DNA of 64,000 bases from Euwallacea fornicatus (GCF_040115645.1 NW_027096011.1:434001-498000), one strand, 5' to 3'. Positions 1 through 11,435 are shown, numbered from the stretch's first letter. A program made the numbers and translations. Notes: a model not told the origin generated them from the letters alone.

Positions 1-29
1 TTGGTCCTGATTTGCCCAAGTTGTCGAGC

Positions 30-59
30 TTCAAATTTTGAAAAGTCACAAAAGTTGTG
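30..59. other. Tandem pair of short dyads in the monomer
   Basis: Shown in monomer A1. The first dyad is 30-42, TTCAAA-T-TTTGAA, six-base arms around one base. Four bases later the second is 47-59, CACAA-AAG-TTGTG, five-base arms around three bases. In other monomers the centre of the first is A, T or G while both arms stay. The second becomes CACAAA-A-TTTGTG in A7/A8, is lost in the 175-bp CCC class, and becomes a 14-bp palindrome in the 177-bp monomers. Possible roles are protein binding or cruciform formation; neither is shown. Confidence 0.7.
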
Positions 60-93
60 TGTTTGAGCACATAAAGTTCTCTTTTTCTTGGAA

Positions 94-131
94 ATTCAAC
101 AAGATGCAATCATGATGTGTTGTGACATCTT
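94..131 (+). other. Nearly invariant monomer segment
   Basis: The segment from ATTCAACAAGATGC through GTGACATCTT is almost the same in all 364 monomers, while the flanks differ between types. It contains the 8-bp palindrome ATCATGAT. The few exceptions are traceable marks: GATCC (5217), GATGT (28594, 50540, 51418, 51945), GATTC (51062, 51591), GATTTGTTG (31941 and copies), GTTGCGAC, GTTGTTAC, GACGTC and a four-change cluster at 19452-19469. Constraint or efficient homogenization could both explain it. Confidence 0.75.
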
Positions 132-176
132 AAAGATCTCGTCGAGCTGATTAATTTGACACTTTGTTTAATAAAT

Positions 177-351
177 TTAGTTCTGATTTGCCGAAGTTAT
201 CGAGCTTCAAAATTTGAAAAGTCCCAAAAATGTGTGTGTGAGCACATAAAGTACTATTTTTCTTGAAAATTCAACAAGATGCAATCATGATGTGTTGTGA
301 CATCTTCGAAATCTCATCGAGATGATTAATTTGACACTTTGTTTAACAAAT
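177..351 (+). repeat. Monomer A2, 175 bp (short class)
   Basis: The only 175-bp monomer of HOR A. It carries TTAGTTCTG, the CCCAAAAATGTGTGTGTG segment that is one base shorter than the usual CACAAAAGTTGTGTGTTTG, and CTTCGAAATCTCATCGAG with G to A at 316. The shortened segment also removes the second dyad of the monomer. Confidence 0.9.
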
Positions 352-527
352 TTGCTCCTCATTTGCCGAAGTTATCGAGCGTCAAATTTGGAAAAGTCAC
401 AAAAGTTGTGTGTTTGAGCACATAAAGTACTATTTTTCTTGTAAATTCAACAAGATGCAATCATGATGTGTTGTGACATCTTCAAAATCTCGTCGAGCTG
501 ATTAATGTGACACTTTGTTTAAGAAAT
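352..527 (+). repeat. Monomer A3, 176 bp
   Basis: Begins TTGCTCCTCATTTGCCG and carries GCGTCAAATTTGG, CTTGTAAATTC and CTTCAAAATCTCG. The GCGTCAAATTTGG form replaces the usual 13-bp dyad with an 8-bp palindrome CAAATTTG. Related monomers follow short-class monomers in all later blocks. Confidence 0.88.
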
Positions 528-703
528 TTGGTCCTGATATGCCCAAGTTATCGAGCTTCAAATTTTGAAAAGTCACAAAAGTTGTGTGTTTGTACACATA
601 ATGTACTATTTTTCTTGTAAATTCAACAAGATGCAATCATGATGTGTTGTGACATCTTCAAAATCTCGTCGAGCTGATTAATGAGACACTTTGTTTAAGA
701 AAT
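528..703 (+). repeat. Monomer A4, 176 bp
   Basis: Marked by GATATGCCC, GTACACATAATGTAC, CTTGTAAATTC and the ATTAATGAGACAC tail. The GATATG change is private to A4 in this window. Confidence 0.88.
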
Positions 704-879
704 TTGGTCCTGATTTGCCCAAGTTATCGAGCTTCAAATTTTGAAAAGTCACAAAAGTTGTGTGTTTGTACACATAAAGTACTATTTTTCTTGGAAATTC
801 AACAAGATGCAATCATGATGTGTTGTGACATCTTCAAAATCTCGTCGAGCTGATTAATGTGACACTTTGTTTAAGAAAT
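704..879 (+). repeat. Monomer A5, 176 bp
   Basis: Marked by GCCCAAGTTATCG, GTACACATAAAGTAC, CTTGGAAATTC and CTTCAAAATCTCG with an ATTAATGTG tail. Missing once in the rearranged stretch, where an A4/A5 chimera is followed directly by A6. Confidence 0.88.
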
Positions 880-1055
880 TTGGTCCTGATTTGCCCAATT
901 TGTCGAGCTTCAAATTTTGAAAAGTCACAAAAGTTGTGTCTTTGCGCACATAAAGTACTATTTTTCTTGGAAATTCAACAAGATGCAATCATGATGTGTT
1001 GTGACATCTTAAAGATCTCGTGGAGCTGATTAATTTGACACTTTGTTTAACAAAT
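880..1055 (+). repeat. Monomer A6, 176 bp
   Basis: Marked by GCCCAATTTGTCG, TCTTTGCGCACATAAAG and GTGGAG (C to G at 1022). That change creates the GTG from which a 61-codon chance frame begins. TCTTTGCGCAC monomers recur in all later blocks. Confidence 0.88.
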
Positions 1056-1231
1056 TTGGTCCTCATTTGCCGAAGTTATCGAGCGTCAAAGTTTGAAAAG
1101 TCACAAAATTTGTGTGTTTGTACAAATAAAGTACTATTTTTCTTGAAAATTCAACAAGATGCAATCATGATGTGTTGTGACATCTTCGAAATCTCGTCGA
1201 GCTGATTAATTTGACACTTTGTTTAACAAAT
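1056..1231 (+). repeat. Monomer A7, 176 bp
   Basis: Marked by GCGTCAAAGTTTG, CACAAAATTTGTG and TTTGTACAAA, three palindromes in a row (1086-1096, 1102-1114, 1117-1126). It ends CTTCGAAATCTCGTCGAGCTG. Confidence 0.88.
1086..1126. other. Three consecutive palindromes in A7
   Basis: TCAAAGTTTGA (1086-1096), CACAAAATTTGTG (1102-1114) and TTTGTACAAA (1117-1126) lie within 41 bases. The same arrangement occurs in A8 and in every HOR A copy, and in the GTACAAATA monomers near 17592, 18647 and 23216. Confidence 0.7.
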
Positions 1232-1407
1232 TTGGTCCTCATTTGCCGAAGTTATCGAGCGTCAAAGTTTGAAAAGTCACAAAATTTGTGTGTTTGTACA
1301 AATAAAGTACTATTTTTCTTGAAAATTCAACAAGATGCAATCATGATGTGTTGTGACATCTTCGAAATCTCGTCGAGATGATTAATTTGACACTTTGTTT
1401 AACAAAT
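1232..1407 (+). repeat. Monomer A8, 176 bp
   Basis: Matches A7 through its first 140 or so bases and differs by GAGATG in place of GAGCTG near the end. A7 and A8 look like a recent local duplication inside the 13-mer. Confidence 0.88.
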
Positions 1408-1583
1408 TTGCTCCACATTTGCCGAAGTTATCGAGCTTCAAAGTTTGAAAAGTCACAAAAGTTGTGTGTTTGAGCACATAAAGTACTATTTTTCTTGTAA
1501 ATTCAACAAGATGCAATCATGATGTGTTGTGACATCTTCAAAATCTCGTCGAGCTGATTAATGTGACACTTTGTTTAAGAAAT
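1408..1583 (+). repeat. Monomer A9, 176 bp
   Basis: Begins TTGCTCCACATTTGCCG, with A in place of the usual T in CTCCTC. It carries GCTTCAAAGTTTG and CTTGTAAATTC. Confidence 0.88.
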
Positions 1584-1759
1584 TTGGTCCTAATTTGCCG
1601 AAGTTATCGAGCTTCGAAGTTTGAAAAGTCACAAAAGTTGTGTGTTTGAGCACATAAAGTACTATTTTTCTTGAAAATTCAACAAGATGCAATCATGATG
1701 TGTTGTGACATCTTCAAAATCTCGTCGTGCTGATTAATGTGACACTTTGTTTAAGAAAT
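1584..1759 (+). repeat. Monomer A10, 176 bp
   Basis: Begins TTGGTCCTAATTTGCCG and carries GCTTCGAAGTTTG, where the first dyad is altered. It has GTCGTGCTG (A to T at 1728), which creates the GTG of a 60-codon chance frame. Confidence 0.88.
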
Positions 1760-1935
1760 TTGGTCCTGATTTGCCCAAGTTATCGAGCTTCAAATTTTGA
1801 AAAGTCACAAAAGTTGTGTGTTTGTACACATAATGTACTATTTTTCTTGGAAATTCAACAAGATGCAATCATGATGTGTTGTGACATCTTAAAGATCTCG
1901 TCGAGCTGATTAATTTGACACTTTGTTTAACAAAT
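1760..1935 (+). repeat. Monomer A11, 176 bp
   Basis: Marked by GCCCAAGTTATCG, GTACACATAATGTAC, CTTGGAAATTC and CTTAAAGATCTCG. Its tail matches A1 except at one base, and an A11/A1 exchange is visible at 13547-13722. Confidence 0.88.
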
Positions 1936-2111
1936 TTAGTTCTGATTTGCCGAAGTTATCGAGCGTCAAATTTGGAAAAGTCACAAAAGTTGTGTGTTTG
2001 TACACATAAAGTACTATTTTTCTTGGAAATTCAACAAGATGCAATCATGATGTGTTGTGACATCTTCAAAATCTAGTCGAGCTGATTAATGTGACACTTT
2101 GTTTAAGAAAT
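1936..2111 (+). repeat. Monomer A12, 176 bp
   Basis: Begins TTAGTTCTG like A2 but is full length with GCGTCAAATTTGG, GTACACATAAAG and ATCTAGTCG (C to A at 2075). Confidence 0.88.
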
Positions 2112-2287
2112 TTGGTCCTGATTTGACCAATTTGTCGAGCTTCAAATTTTGAAAAGTCACAAAAGTTGTGTCTTTGCGCACATAAAGTACTATTTTTCTT
2201 GGAAATTCAACAAGATGCAATCATGATGTGTTGTGACATCTTCAAAATCTCTTCGAGCTGATTAATGTGACACTTTGTTTAAGAAAT
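2112..2287 (+). repeat. Monomer A13, 176 bp
   Basis: Marked by TTGACCAATTTGTCG, TCTTTGCGCAC and ATCTCTTCGAG (G to T at 2252). Closest to A6 within the unit. Confidence 0.88.
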
Positions 2288-4574
2288 TTGGTCCTGATTT
2301 GCCCAAGTTGTCGAGCTTCAAATTTTGAAAAGTCACAAAAGTTGTGTGTTTGAGCACATAAAGTTCTCTTTTTCTTGGAAATTCAACAAGATGCAATCAT
2401 GATGTGTTGTGACATCTTAAAGATCTCGTCGAGCTGATTAATTTGGCACTTTGTTTAATAAATTTAGTTCTGATTTGCCGAAGTTATCGAGCTTCAAAAT
2501 TTGAAAAGTCCCAAAAATGTGTGTGTGAGCACATAAAGTACTATTTTTCTTGAAAATTCAACAAGATGCAATCATGATGTGTTGTGACATCTTCGAAATC
2601 TCATCGAGATGATTAATTTGACACTTTGTTTAACAAATTTGCTCCTCATTTGCCGAAGTTATCGAGCGTCAAATTTGGAAAAGTCACAAAAGTTGTGTGT
2701 TTGAGCACATAAAGTACTATTTTTCTTGTAAATTCAACAAGATGCAATCATGATGTGTTGTGACATCTTCAAAATCTCGTCGAGCTGATTAATGTGACAC
2801 TTTGTTTAAGAAATTTGGTCCTGATATGCCCAAGTTATCGAGCTTCAAATTTTGAAAAGTCACAAAAGTTGTGTGTTTGTACACATAATGTACTATTTTT
2901 CTTGTAAATTCAACAAGATGCAATCATGATGTGTTGTGACATCTTCAAAATCTCGTCGAGCTGATTAATGAGACACTTTGTTTAAGAAATTTGGTCCTGA
3001 TTTGCCCAAGTTATCGAGCTTCAAATTTTGAAAAGTCACAAAAGTTGTGTGTTTGTACACATAAAGTACTATTTTTCTTGGAAATTCAACAAGATGCAAT
3101 CATGATGTGTTGTGACATCTTCAAAATCTCGTCGAGCTGATTAATGTGACACTTTGTTTAAGAAATTTGGTCCTGATTTGCCCAATTTGTCGAGCTTCAA
3201 ATTTTGAAAAGTCACAAAAGTTGTGTCTTTGCGCACATAAAGTACTATTTTTCTTGGAAATTCAACAAGATGCAATCATGATGTGTTGTGACATCTTAAA
3301 GATCTCGTGGAGCTGATTAATTTGACACTTTGTTTAACAAATTTGGTCCTCATTTGCCGAAGTTATCGAGCGTCAAAGTTTGAAAAGTCACAAAATTTGT
3401 GTGTTTGTACAAATAAAGTACTATTTTTCTTGAAAATTCAACAAGATGCAATCATGATGTGTTGTGACATCTTCGAAATCTCGTCGAGCTGATTAATTTG
3501 ACACTTTGTTTAACAAATTTGGTCCTCATTTGCCGAAGTTATCGAGCGTCAAAGTTTGAAAAGTCACAAAATTTGTGTGTTTGTACAAATAAAGTACTAT
3601 TTTTCTTGAAAATTCAACAAGATGCAATCATGATGTGTTGTGACATCTTCGAAATCTCGTCGAGATGATTAATTTGACACTTTGTTTAACAAATTTGCTC
3701 CACATTTGCCGAAGTTATCGAGCTTCAAAGTTTGAAAAGTCACAAAAGTTGTGTGTTTGAGCACATAAAGTACTATTTTTCTTGTAAATTCAACAAGATG
3801 CAATCATGATGTGTTGTGACATCTTCAAAATCTCGTCGAGCTGATTAATGTGACACTTTGTTTAAGAAATTTGGTCCTAATTTGCCGAAGTTATCGAGCT
3901 TCGAAGTTTGAAAAGTCACAAAAGTTGTGTGTTTGAGCACATAAAGTACTATTTTTCTTGAAAATTCAACAAGATGCAATCATGATGTGTTGTGACATCT
4001 TCAAAATCTCGTCGTGCTGATTAATGTGACACTTTGTTTAAGAAATTTGGTCCTGATTTGCCCAAGTTATCGAGCTTCAAATTTTGAAAAGTCACAAAAG
4101 TTGTGTGTTTGTACACATAATGTACTATTTTTCTTGGAAATTCAACAAGATGCAATCATGATGTGTTGTGACATCTTAAAGATCTCGTCGAGCTGATTAA
4201 TTTGACACTTTGTTTAACAAATTTAGTTCTGATTTGCCGAAGTTATCGAGCGTCAAATTTGGAAAAGTCACAAAAGTTGTGTGTTTGTACACATAAAGTA
4301 CTATTTTTCTTGGAAATTCAACAAGATGCAATCATGATGTGTTGTGACATCTTCAAAATCTAGTCGAGCTGATTAATGTGACACTTTGTTTAAGAAATTT
4401 GGTCCTGATTTGACCAATTTGTCGAGCTTCAAATTTTGAAAAGTCACAAAAGTTGTGTCTTTGCGCACATAAAGTACTATTTTTCTTGGAAATTCAACAA
4501 GATGCAATCATGATGTGTTGTGACATCTTCAAAATCTCTTCGAGCTGATTAATGTGACACTTTGTTTAAGAAAT
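2288..4574 (+). repeat. HOR A copy 2
   Basis: Same 13-monomer order as copy 1. The only difference noticed is A to G at 2446 in the tail of A1. Confidence 0.94.
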
Positions 4575-6861
4575 TTGGTCCTGATTTGCCCAAGTTGTCG
4601 AGCTTCAAATTTTGAAAAGTCACAAAAGTTGTGTGTTTGAGCACATAAAGTTCTCTTTTTCTTGGAAATTCAACAAGATGCAATCATGATGTGTTGTGAC
4701 ATCTTAAAGATCTCGTCGAGCTGATTAATTTGACACTTTGTTTAATAAATTTAGTTCTGATTTGCCGAAGTTATCGAGCTTCAAAATTTGAAAAGTCCCA
4801 AAAATGTGTGTGTGAGCACATAAAGTACTATTTTTCTTGAAAATTCAACAAGATGCAATCATGATGTGTTGTGACATCTTCGAAATCTCATCGAGATGAT
4901 TAATTTGACACTTTGTTTAACAAATTTGCTCCTCATTTGACGAAGTTATCGAGCGTCAAATTTGGAAAAGTCACAAAAGTTGTGTGTTTGAGCACATAAA
5001 GTACTATTTTTCTTGTAAATTCAACAAGATGCAATCATGATGTGTTGTGACATCTTCAAAATCTCGTCGAGCTGATTAATGTGACACTTTGTTTAAGAAA
5101 TTTGGTCCTGATATGCCCAAGTTATCGAGCTTCAAATTTTGAAAAGTCACAAAAGTTGTGTGTTTGTACACATAATGTACTATTTTTCTTGTAAATTCAA
5201 CAAGATCCAATCATGATGTGTTGTGACATCTTCAAAATCTCGTCGAGCTGATTAATGAGACACTTTGTTTAAGAAATTTGGTCCTGATTTGCCCAAGTTA
5301 TCGAGCTTCAAATTTTGAAAAGTCACAAAAGTTGTGTGTTTGTACACATAAAGTACTATTTTTCTTGGAAATTCAACAAGATGCAATCATGATGTGTTGT
5401 GACATCTTCAAAATCTCGTCGAGCTGATTAATGTGACACTTTGTTTAAGAAATTTGGTCCTGATTTGCCCAATTTGTCGAGCTTCAAATTTTGAAAAGTC
5501 ACAAAAGTTGTGTCTTTGCGCACATAAAGTACTATTTTTCTTGGAAATTCAACAAGATGCAATCATGATGTGTTGTGACATCTTAAAGATCTCGTGGAGC
5601 TGATTAATTTGACACTTTGTTTAACAAATTTGGTCCTCATTTGCCGAAGTTATCGAGCGTCAAAGTTTGAAAAGTCACAAAATTTGTGTGTTTGTACAAA
5701 TAAAGTACTATTTTTCTTGAAAATTCAACAAGATGCAATCATGATGTGTTGTGACATCTTCGAAATCTCGTCGAGCTGATTAATTTGACACTTTGTTTAA
5801 CAAATTTGGTCCTCATTTGCCGAAGTTATCGAGCGTCAAAGTTTGAAAAGTCACAAAATTTGTGTGTTTGTACAAATAAAGTACTATTTTTCTTGAAAAT
5901 TCAACAAGATGCAATCATGATGTGTTGTGACATCTTCGAAATCTCGTCGAGATGATTAATTTGACACTTTGTTTAACAAATTTGCTCCACATTTGCCGAA
6001 GTTATCGAGCTTCAAAGTTTGAAAAGTCACAAAAGTTGTGTGTTTGAGCACATAAAGTACTATTTTTCTTGTAAATTCAACAAGATGCAATCATGATGTG
6101 TTGTGACATCTTCAAAATCTCGTCGAGCTGATTAATGTGACACTTTGTTTAAGAAATTTGGTCCTAATTTGCCGAAGTTATCGAGCTTCGAAGTTTGAAA
6201 AGTCACAAAAGTTGTGTGTTTGAGCACATAAAGTACTATTTTTCTTGAAAATTCAACAAGATGCAATCATGATGTGTTGTGACATCTTCAAAATCTCGTC
6301 GTGCTGATTAATGTGACACTTTGTTTAAGAAATTTGGTCATGATTTGCCCAAGTTATCGAGCTTCAAATTTTGAAAAGTCACAAAAGTTGTGTGTTTGTA
6401 CACATAATGTACTATTTTTCTTGGAAATTCAACAAGATGCAATCATGATGTGTTGTGACATCTTAAAGATCTCGTCGAGCTGATTAATTTGACACTTTGT
6501 TTAACAAATTTAGTTCTGATTTGCCGAAGTTATCGAGCGTCAAATTTGGAAAAGTCACAAAAGTTGTGTGTTTGTACACATAAAGTACTATTTTTCTTGG
6601 AAATTCAACAAGATGCAATCATGATGTGTTGTGACATCTTCAAAATCTAGTCGAGCTGATTAATGTGACACTTTGTTTAAGAAATTTGGTCCTGATTTGA
6701 CCAATTTGTCGAGCTTCAAATTTTGAAAAGTCACAAAAGTTGTGTCTTTGCGCACATAAAGTACTATTTTTCTTGGAAATTCAACAAGATGCAATCATGA
6801 TGTGTTGTGACATCTTCAAAATCTCTTCGAGCTGATTAATGTGACACTTTGTTTAAGAAAT
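4575..6861 (+). repeat. HOR A copy 3
   Basis: Same 13-monomer order. Differences noticed against copy 1 are C to A at 4940 (A3), G to C at 5217 (A4, inside the otherwise nearly invariant block) and C to A at 6340 (A11). Confidence 0.94.
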
Positions 6862-9148
6862 TTGGTCCTGATTTGCCCAAGTTGTCGAGCTTCAAATTTT
6901 GAAAAGTCACAAAAGTTGTGTGTTTGAGCACATAAAGTTCTCTTTTTCTTGGAAATTCAACAAGATGCAATCATGATGTGTTGTGACATCTTAAAGATCT
7001 CGTCGAGCTGATTAATTTGACACTTTGTTTAATAAATTTAGTTCTGATTTGCCGAAGTTATCGAGCTTCAAAATTTGAAAAGTCCCAAAAATGTGTGTGT
7101 GAGCACATAAAGTACTATTTTTCTTGAAAATTCAACAAGATGCAATCATGATGTGTTGTGACATCTTCGAAATCTCATCGAGATGATTAATTTGACACTT
7201 TGTTTAACAAATTTGCTCCTCATTTGCCGAAGTTATCGAGCGTCAAATTTGGAAAAGTCACAAAAGTTGTGTGTTTGAGCACATAAAGTACTATTTTTCT
7301 TGTAAATTCAACAAGATGCAATCATGATGTGTTGTGACATCTTCAAAATCTCGTCGAGCTGATTAATGTGACACTTTGTTTAAGAAATTTGGTCCTGATA
7401 TGCCCAAGTTATCGAGCTTCAAATTTTGAAAAGTCACAAAAGTTGTGTGTTTGTACACATAATGTACTATTTTTCTTGTAAATTCAACAAGATGCAATCA
7501 TGATGTGTTGTGACATCTTCAAAATCTCGTCGAGCTGATTAATGAGACACTTTGTTTAAGAAATTTGGTCCTGATTTGCCCAAGTTATCGAGCTTCAAAT
7601 TTTGAAAAGTCACAAAAGTTGTGTGTTTGTACACATAAAGTACTATTTTTCTTGGAAATTCAACAAGATGCAATCATGATGTGTTGTGACATCTTCAAAA
7701 TCTCGTCGAGCTGATTAATGTGACACTTTGTTTAAGAAATTTGGTCCTGATTTGCCCAATTTGTCGAGCTTCAAATTTTGAAAAGTCACAAAAGTTGTGT
7801 CTTTGCGCACATAAAGTACTATTTTTCTTGGAAATTCAACAAGATGCAATCATGATGTGTTGTGACATCTTAAAGATCTCGTGGAGCTGATTAATTTGAC
7901 ACTTTGTTTAACAAATTTGGTCCTCATTTGCCGAAGTTATCGAGCGTCAAAGTTTGAAAAGTCACAAAATTTGTGTGTTTGTACAAATAAAGTACTATTT
8001 TTCTTGAAAATTCAACAAGATGCAATCATGATGTGTTGTGACATCTTCGAAATCTCGTCGAGCTGATTAATTTGACACTTTGTTTAACAAATTTGGTCCT
8101 CATTTGCCGAAGTTATCGAGCGTCAAAGTTTGAAAAGTCACAAAATTTGTGTGTTTGTACAAATAAAGTACTATTTTTCTTGAAAATTCAACAAGATGCA
8201 ATCATGATGTGTTGTGACATCTTCGAAATCTCGTCGAGATGATTAATTTGACACTTTGTTTAACAAATTTGCTCCACATTTGCCGAAGTTATCGAGCTTC
8301 AAAGTTTGAAAAGTCACAAAAGTTGTGTGTTTGAGCACATAAAGTACTATTTTTCTTGTAAATTCAACAAGATGCAATCATGATGTGTTGTGACATCTTC
8401 AAAATCTCGTCGAGCTGATTAATGTGACACTTTGTTTAAGAAATTTGGTCCTAATTTGCCGAAGTTATCGAGCTTCGAAGTTTGAAAAGTCACAAAAGTT
8501 GTGTGTTTGAGCACATAAAGTACTATTTTTCTTGAAAATTCAACAAGATGCAATCATGATGTGTTGTGACATCTTCAAAATCTCGTCGTGCTGATTAATG
8601 TGACACTTTGTTTAAGAAATTTGGTCCTGATTTGCCCAAGTTATCGAGCTTCAAATTTTGAAAAGTCACAAAAGTTGTGTGTTTGTACACATAATGTACT
8701 ATTTTTCTTGGAAATTCAACAAGATGCAATCATGATGTGTTGTGACATCTTAAAGATCTCGTCGAGCTGATTAATTTGACACTTTGTTTAACAAATTTAG
8801 TTCTGATTTGCCGAAGTTATCGAGCGTCAAATTTGGAAAAGTCACAAAAGTTGTGTGTTTGTACACATAAAGTACTATTTTTCTTGGAAATTCAACAAGA
8901 TGCAATCATGATGTGTTGTGACATCTTCAAAATCTAGTCGAGCTGATTAATGTGACACTTTGTTTAAGAAATTTGGTCCTGATTTGACCAATTTGTCGAG
9001 CTTCAAATTTTGAAAAGTCACAAAAGTTGTGTCTTTGCGCACATAAAGTACTATTTTTCTTGGAAATTCAACAAGATGCAATCATGATGTGTTGTGACAT
9101 CTTCAAAATCTCTTCGAGCTGATTAATGTGACACTTTGTTTAAGAAAT
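6862..9148 (+). repeat. HOR A copy 4
   Basis: Same 13-monomer order and length. No difference from copy 1 was noticed by eye. Confidence 0.93.
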
Positions 9149-11435
9149 TTGGTCCTGATTTGCCCAAGTTGTCGAGCTTCAAATTTTGAAAAGTCACAAA
9201 AGTTGTGTGTTTGAGCACATAAAGTTCTCTTTTTCTTGGAAATTCAACAAGATGCAATCATGATGTGTTGTGACATCTTAAAGATCTCGTCGAGCTGATT
9301 AATTTGACACTTTGTTTAATAAATTTAGTTCTGATTTGCCGAAGTTATCGAGCTTCAAAATTTGAAAAGTCCCAAAAATGTGTGTGTGAGCACATAAAGT
9401 ACTATTTTTCTTGAAAATTCAACAAGATGCAATCATGATGTGTTGTGACATCTTCGAAATCTCATCGAGATGATTAATTTGACACTTTGTTTAACAAATT
9501 TGCTCCTCATTTGCCGAAGTTATCGAGCGTCAAATTTGGAAAAGTCACAAAAGTTGTGTGTTTGAGCACATAAAGTACTATTTTTCTTGTAAATTCAACA
9601 AGATGCAATCATGATGTGTTGTGACATCTTCAAAATCTCGTCGAGCTGATTAATGTGACACTTTGTTTAAGAAATTTGGTCCTGATATGCCCAAGTTATC
9701 GAGCTTCAAATTTTGAAAAGTCACAAAAGTTGTGTGTTTGTACACATAATGTACTATTTTTCTTGTAAATTCAACAAGATGCAATCATGATGTGTTGTGA
9801 CATCTTCAAAATCTCGTCGAGCTGATTAATGAGACACTTTGTTTAAGAAATTTGGTCCTGATTTGCCCAAGTTATCGAGCTTCAAATTTTGAAAAGTCAC
9901 AAAAGTTGTGTGTTTGTACACATAAAGTACTATTTTTCTTGGAAATTCAACAAGATGCAATCATGATGTGTTGTGACATCTTCAAAATCTCGTCGAGCTG
10001 ATTAATGTGACACTTTGTTTAAGAAATTTGGTCCTGATTTGCCCAATTTGTCGAGCTTCAAATTTTGAAAAGTCACAAAAGTTGTGTCTTTGCGCACATA
10101 AAGTACTATTTTTCTTGGAAATTCAACAAGATGCAATCATGATGTGTTGTGACATCTTAAAGATCTCGTGGAGCTGATTAATTTGACACTTTGTTTAACA
10201 AATTTGGTCCTCATTTGCCGAAGTTATCGAGCGTCAAAGTTTGAAAAGTCACAAAATTTGTGTGTTTGTACAAATAAAGTACTATTTTTCTTGAAAATTC
10301 AACAAGATGCAATCATGATGTGTTGTGACATCTTCGAAATCTCGTCGAGCTGATTAATTTGACACTTTGTTTAACAAATTTGGTCCTCATTTGCCGAAGT
10401 TATCGAGCGTCAAAGTTTGAAAAGTCACAAAATTTGTGTGTTTGTACAAATAAAGTACTATTTTTCTTGAAAATTCAACAAGATGCAATCATGATGTGTT
10501 GTGACATCTTCGAAATCTCGTCGAGATGATTAATTTGACACTTTGTTTAACAAATTTGCTCCACATTTGCCGAAGTTATCGAGCTTCAAAGTTTGAAAAG
10601 TCACAAAAGTTGTGTGTTTGAGCACATAAAGTACTATTTTTCTTGTAAATTCAACAAGATGCAATCATGATGTGTTGTGACATCTTCAAAATCTCGTCGA
10701 GCTGATTAATGTGACACTTTGTTTAAGAAATTTGGTCCTAATTTGCCGAAGTTATCGAGCTTCGAAGTTTGAAAAGTCACAAAAGTTGTGTGTTTGAGCA
10801 CATAAAGTACTATTTTTCTTGAAAATTCAACAAGATGCAATCATGATGTGTTGTGACATCTTCAAAATCTCGTCGTGCTGATTAATGTGACACTTTGTTT
10901 AAGAAATTTGGTCCTGATTTGCCCAAGTTATCGAGCTTCAAATTTTGAAAAGTCACAAAAGTTGTGTGTTTGTACACATAATGTACTATTTTTCTTGGAA
11001 ATTCAACAAGATGCAATCATGATGTGTTGTGACATCTTAAAGATCTCGTCGAGCTGATTAATTTGACACTTTGTTTAACAAATTTAGTTCTGATTTGCCG
11101 AAGTTATCGAGCGTCAAATTTGGAAAAGTCACAAAAGTTGTGTGTTTGTACACATAAAGTACTATTTTTCTTGGAAATTCAACAAGATGCAATCATGATG
11201 TGTTGTGACATCTTCAAAATCTAGTCGAGCTGATTAATGTGACACTTTGTTTAAGAAATTTGGTCCTGATTTGACCAATTTGTCGAGCTTCAAATTTTGA
11301 AAAGTCACAAAAGTTGTGTCTTTGCGCACATAAAGTACTATTTTTCTTGGAAATTCAACAAGATGCAATCATGATGTGTTGTGACATCTTCAAAATCTCT
11401 TCGAGCTGATTAATGTGACACTTTGTTTAAGAAAT
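9149..11435 (+). repeat. HOR A copy 5
   Basis: Same 13-monomer order and length. No difference from copy 1 was noticed by eye. Confidence 0.93.

Larger units (their letters stand above)
1..176 (+). repeat. Monomer A1, 176 bp
   Basis: Diagnostic features are GCCCAAGTTGTCG, the AAAGTTCTCTTT variant of the usual AAAGTACTATTT, CTTAAAGATCTCG, and a tail TTAATAAAT. The GTTCTCT form reappears in blocks B and C (monomer C4), so the type is shared across HOR families. Confidence 0.9.
1..2287 (+). repeat. HOR A copy 1 (A1-A13)
   Basis: Reference copy for the 13-monomer unit, phased on the TTGGTCCTGA landmark at base 1. This phase is arbitrary because the array continues past the left edge. Monomers start at 1, 177, 352, 528, 704, 880, 1056, 1232, 1408, 1584, 1760, 1936 and 2112. 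Confidence 0.95.

Noticed and set aside
47..59. Dyad as a transcription terminator
   Set aside because: Arms are only five or six bases, occur in most monomers, and there is no gene to terminate.
103..117. Bacterial-type promoter or ribosome binding site near ATG codons in the GATGCAATCATGATG segment
   Set aside because: The ATGs are followed by stops within a few codons in most frames, and the context is eukaryotic satellite.
1170..1200. CENP-B-box-like TTCG...CG spacing in CTTCGAAATCTCGTCGA
   Set aside because: It lacks the central A and the CGGG part of the mammalian box consensus. Only TTCG matches, which is expected by chance.
1020..1205. Recurring 61-codon open frame (also at 3307, 5594, 7881, 10168, 12455, 12807 and 14390)
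   Set aside because: It starts at GTG created by a single change at 1022 in monomer A6, spans about one monomer, and repeats only because the HOR repeats. It has no ATG start and no recognisable domain.
1727..1909. Recurring 60-codon open frame (also at 4014, 6301, 8588, 10875, 13514 and 15097)
   Set aside because: Starts at a GTG created by the A10 change at 1728. Same satellite frame as the 61-codon one, not a gene.
1..2287. CRISPR array
   Set aside because: The repeats are contiguous 175-177-bp monomers with no unique spacers and no cas genes. The repeat length is far above CRISPR repeat size.
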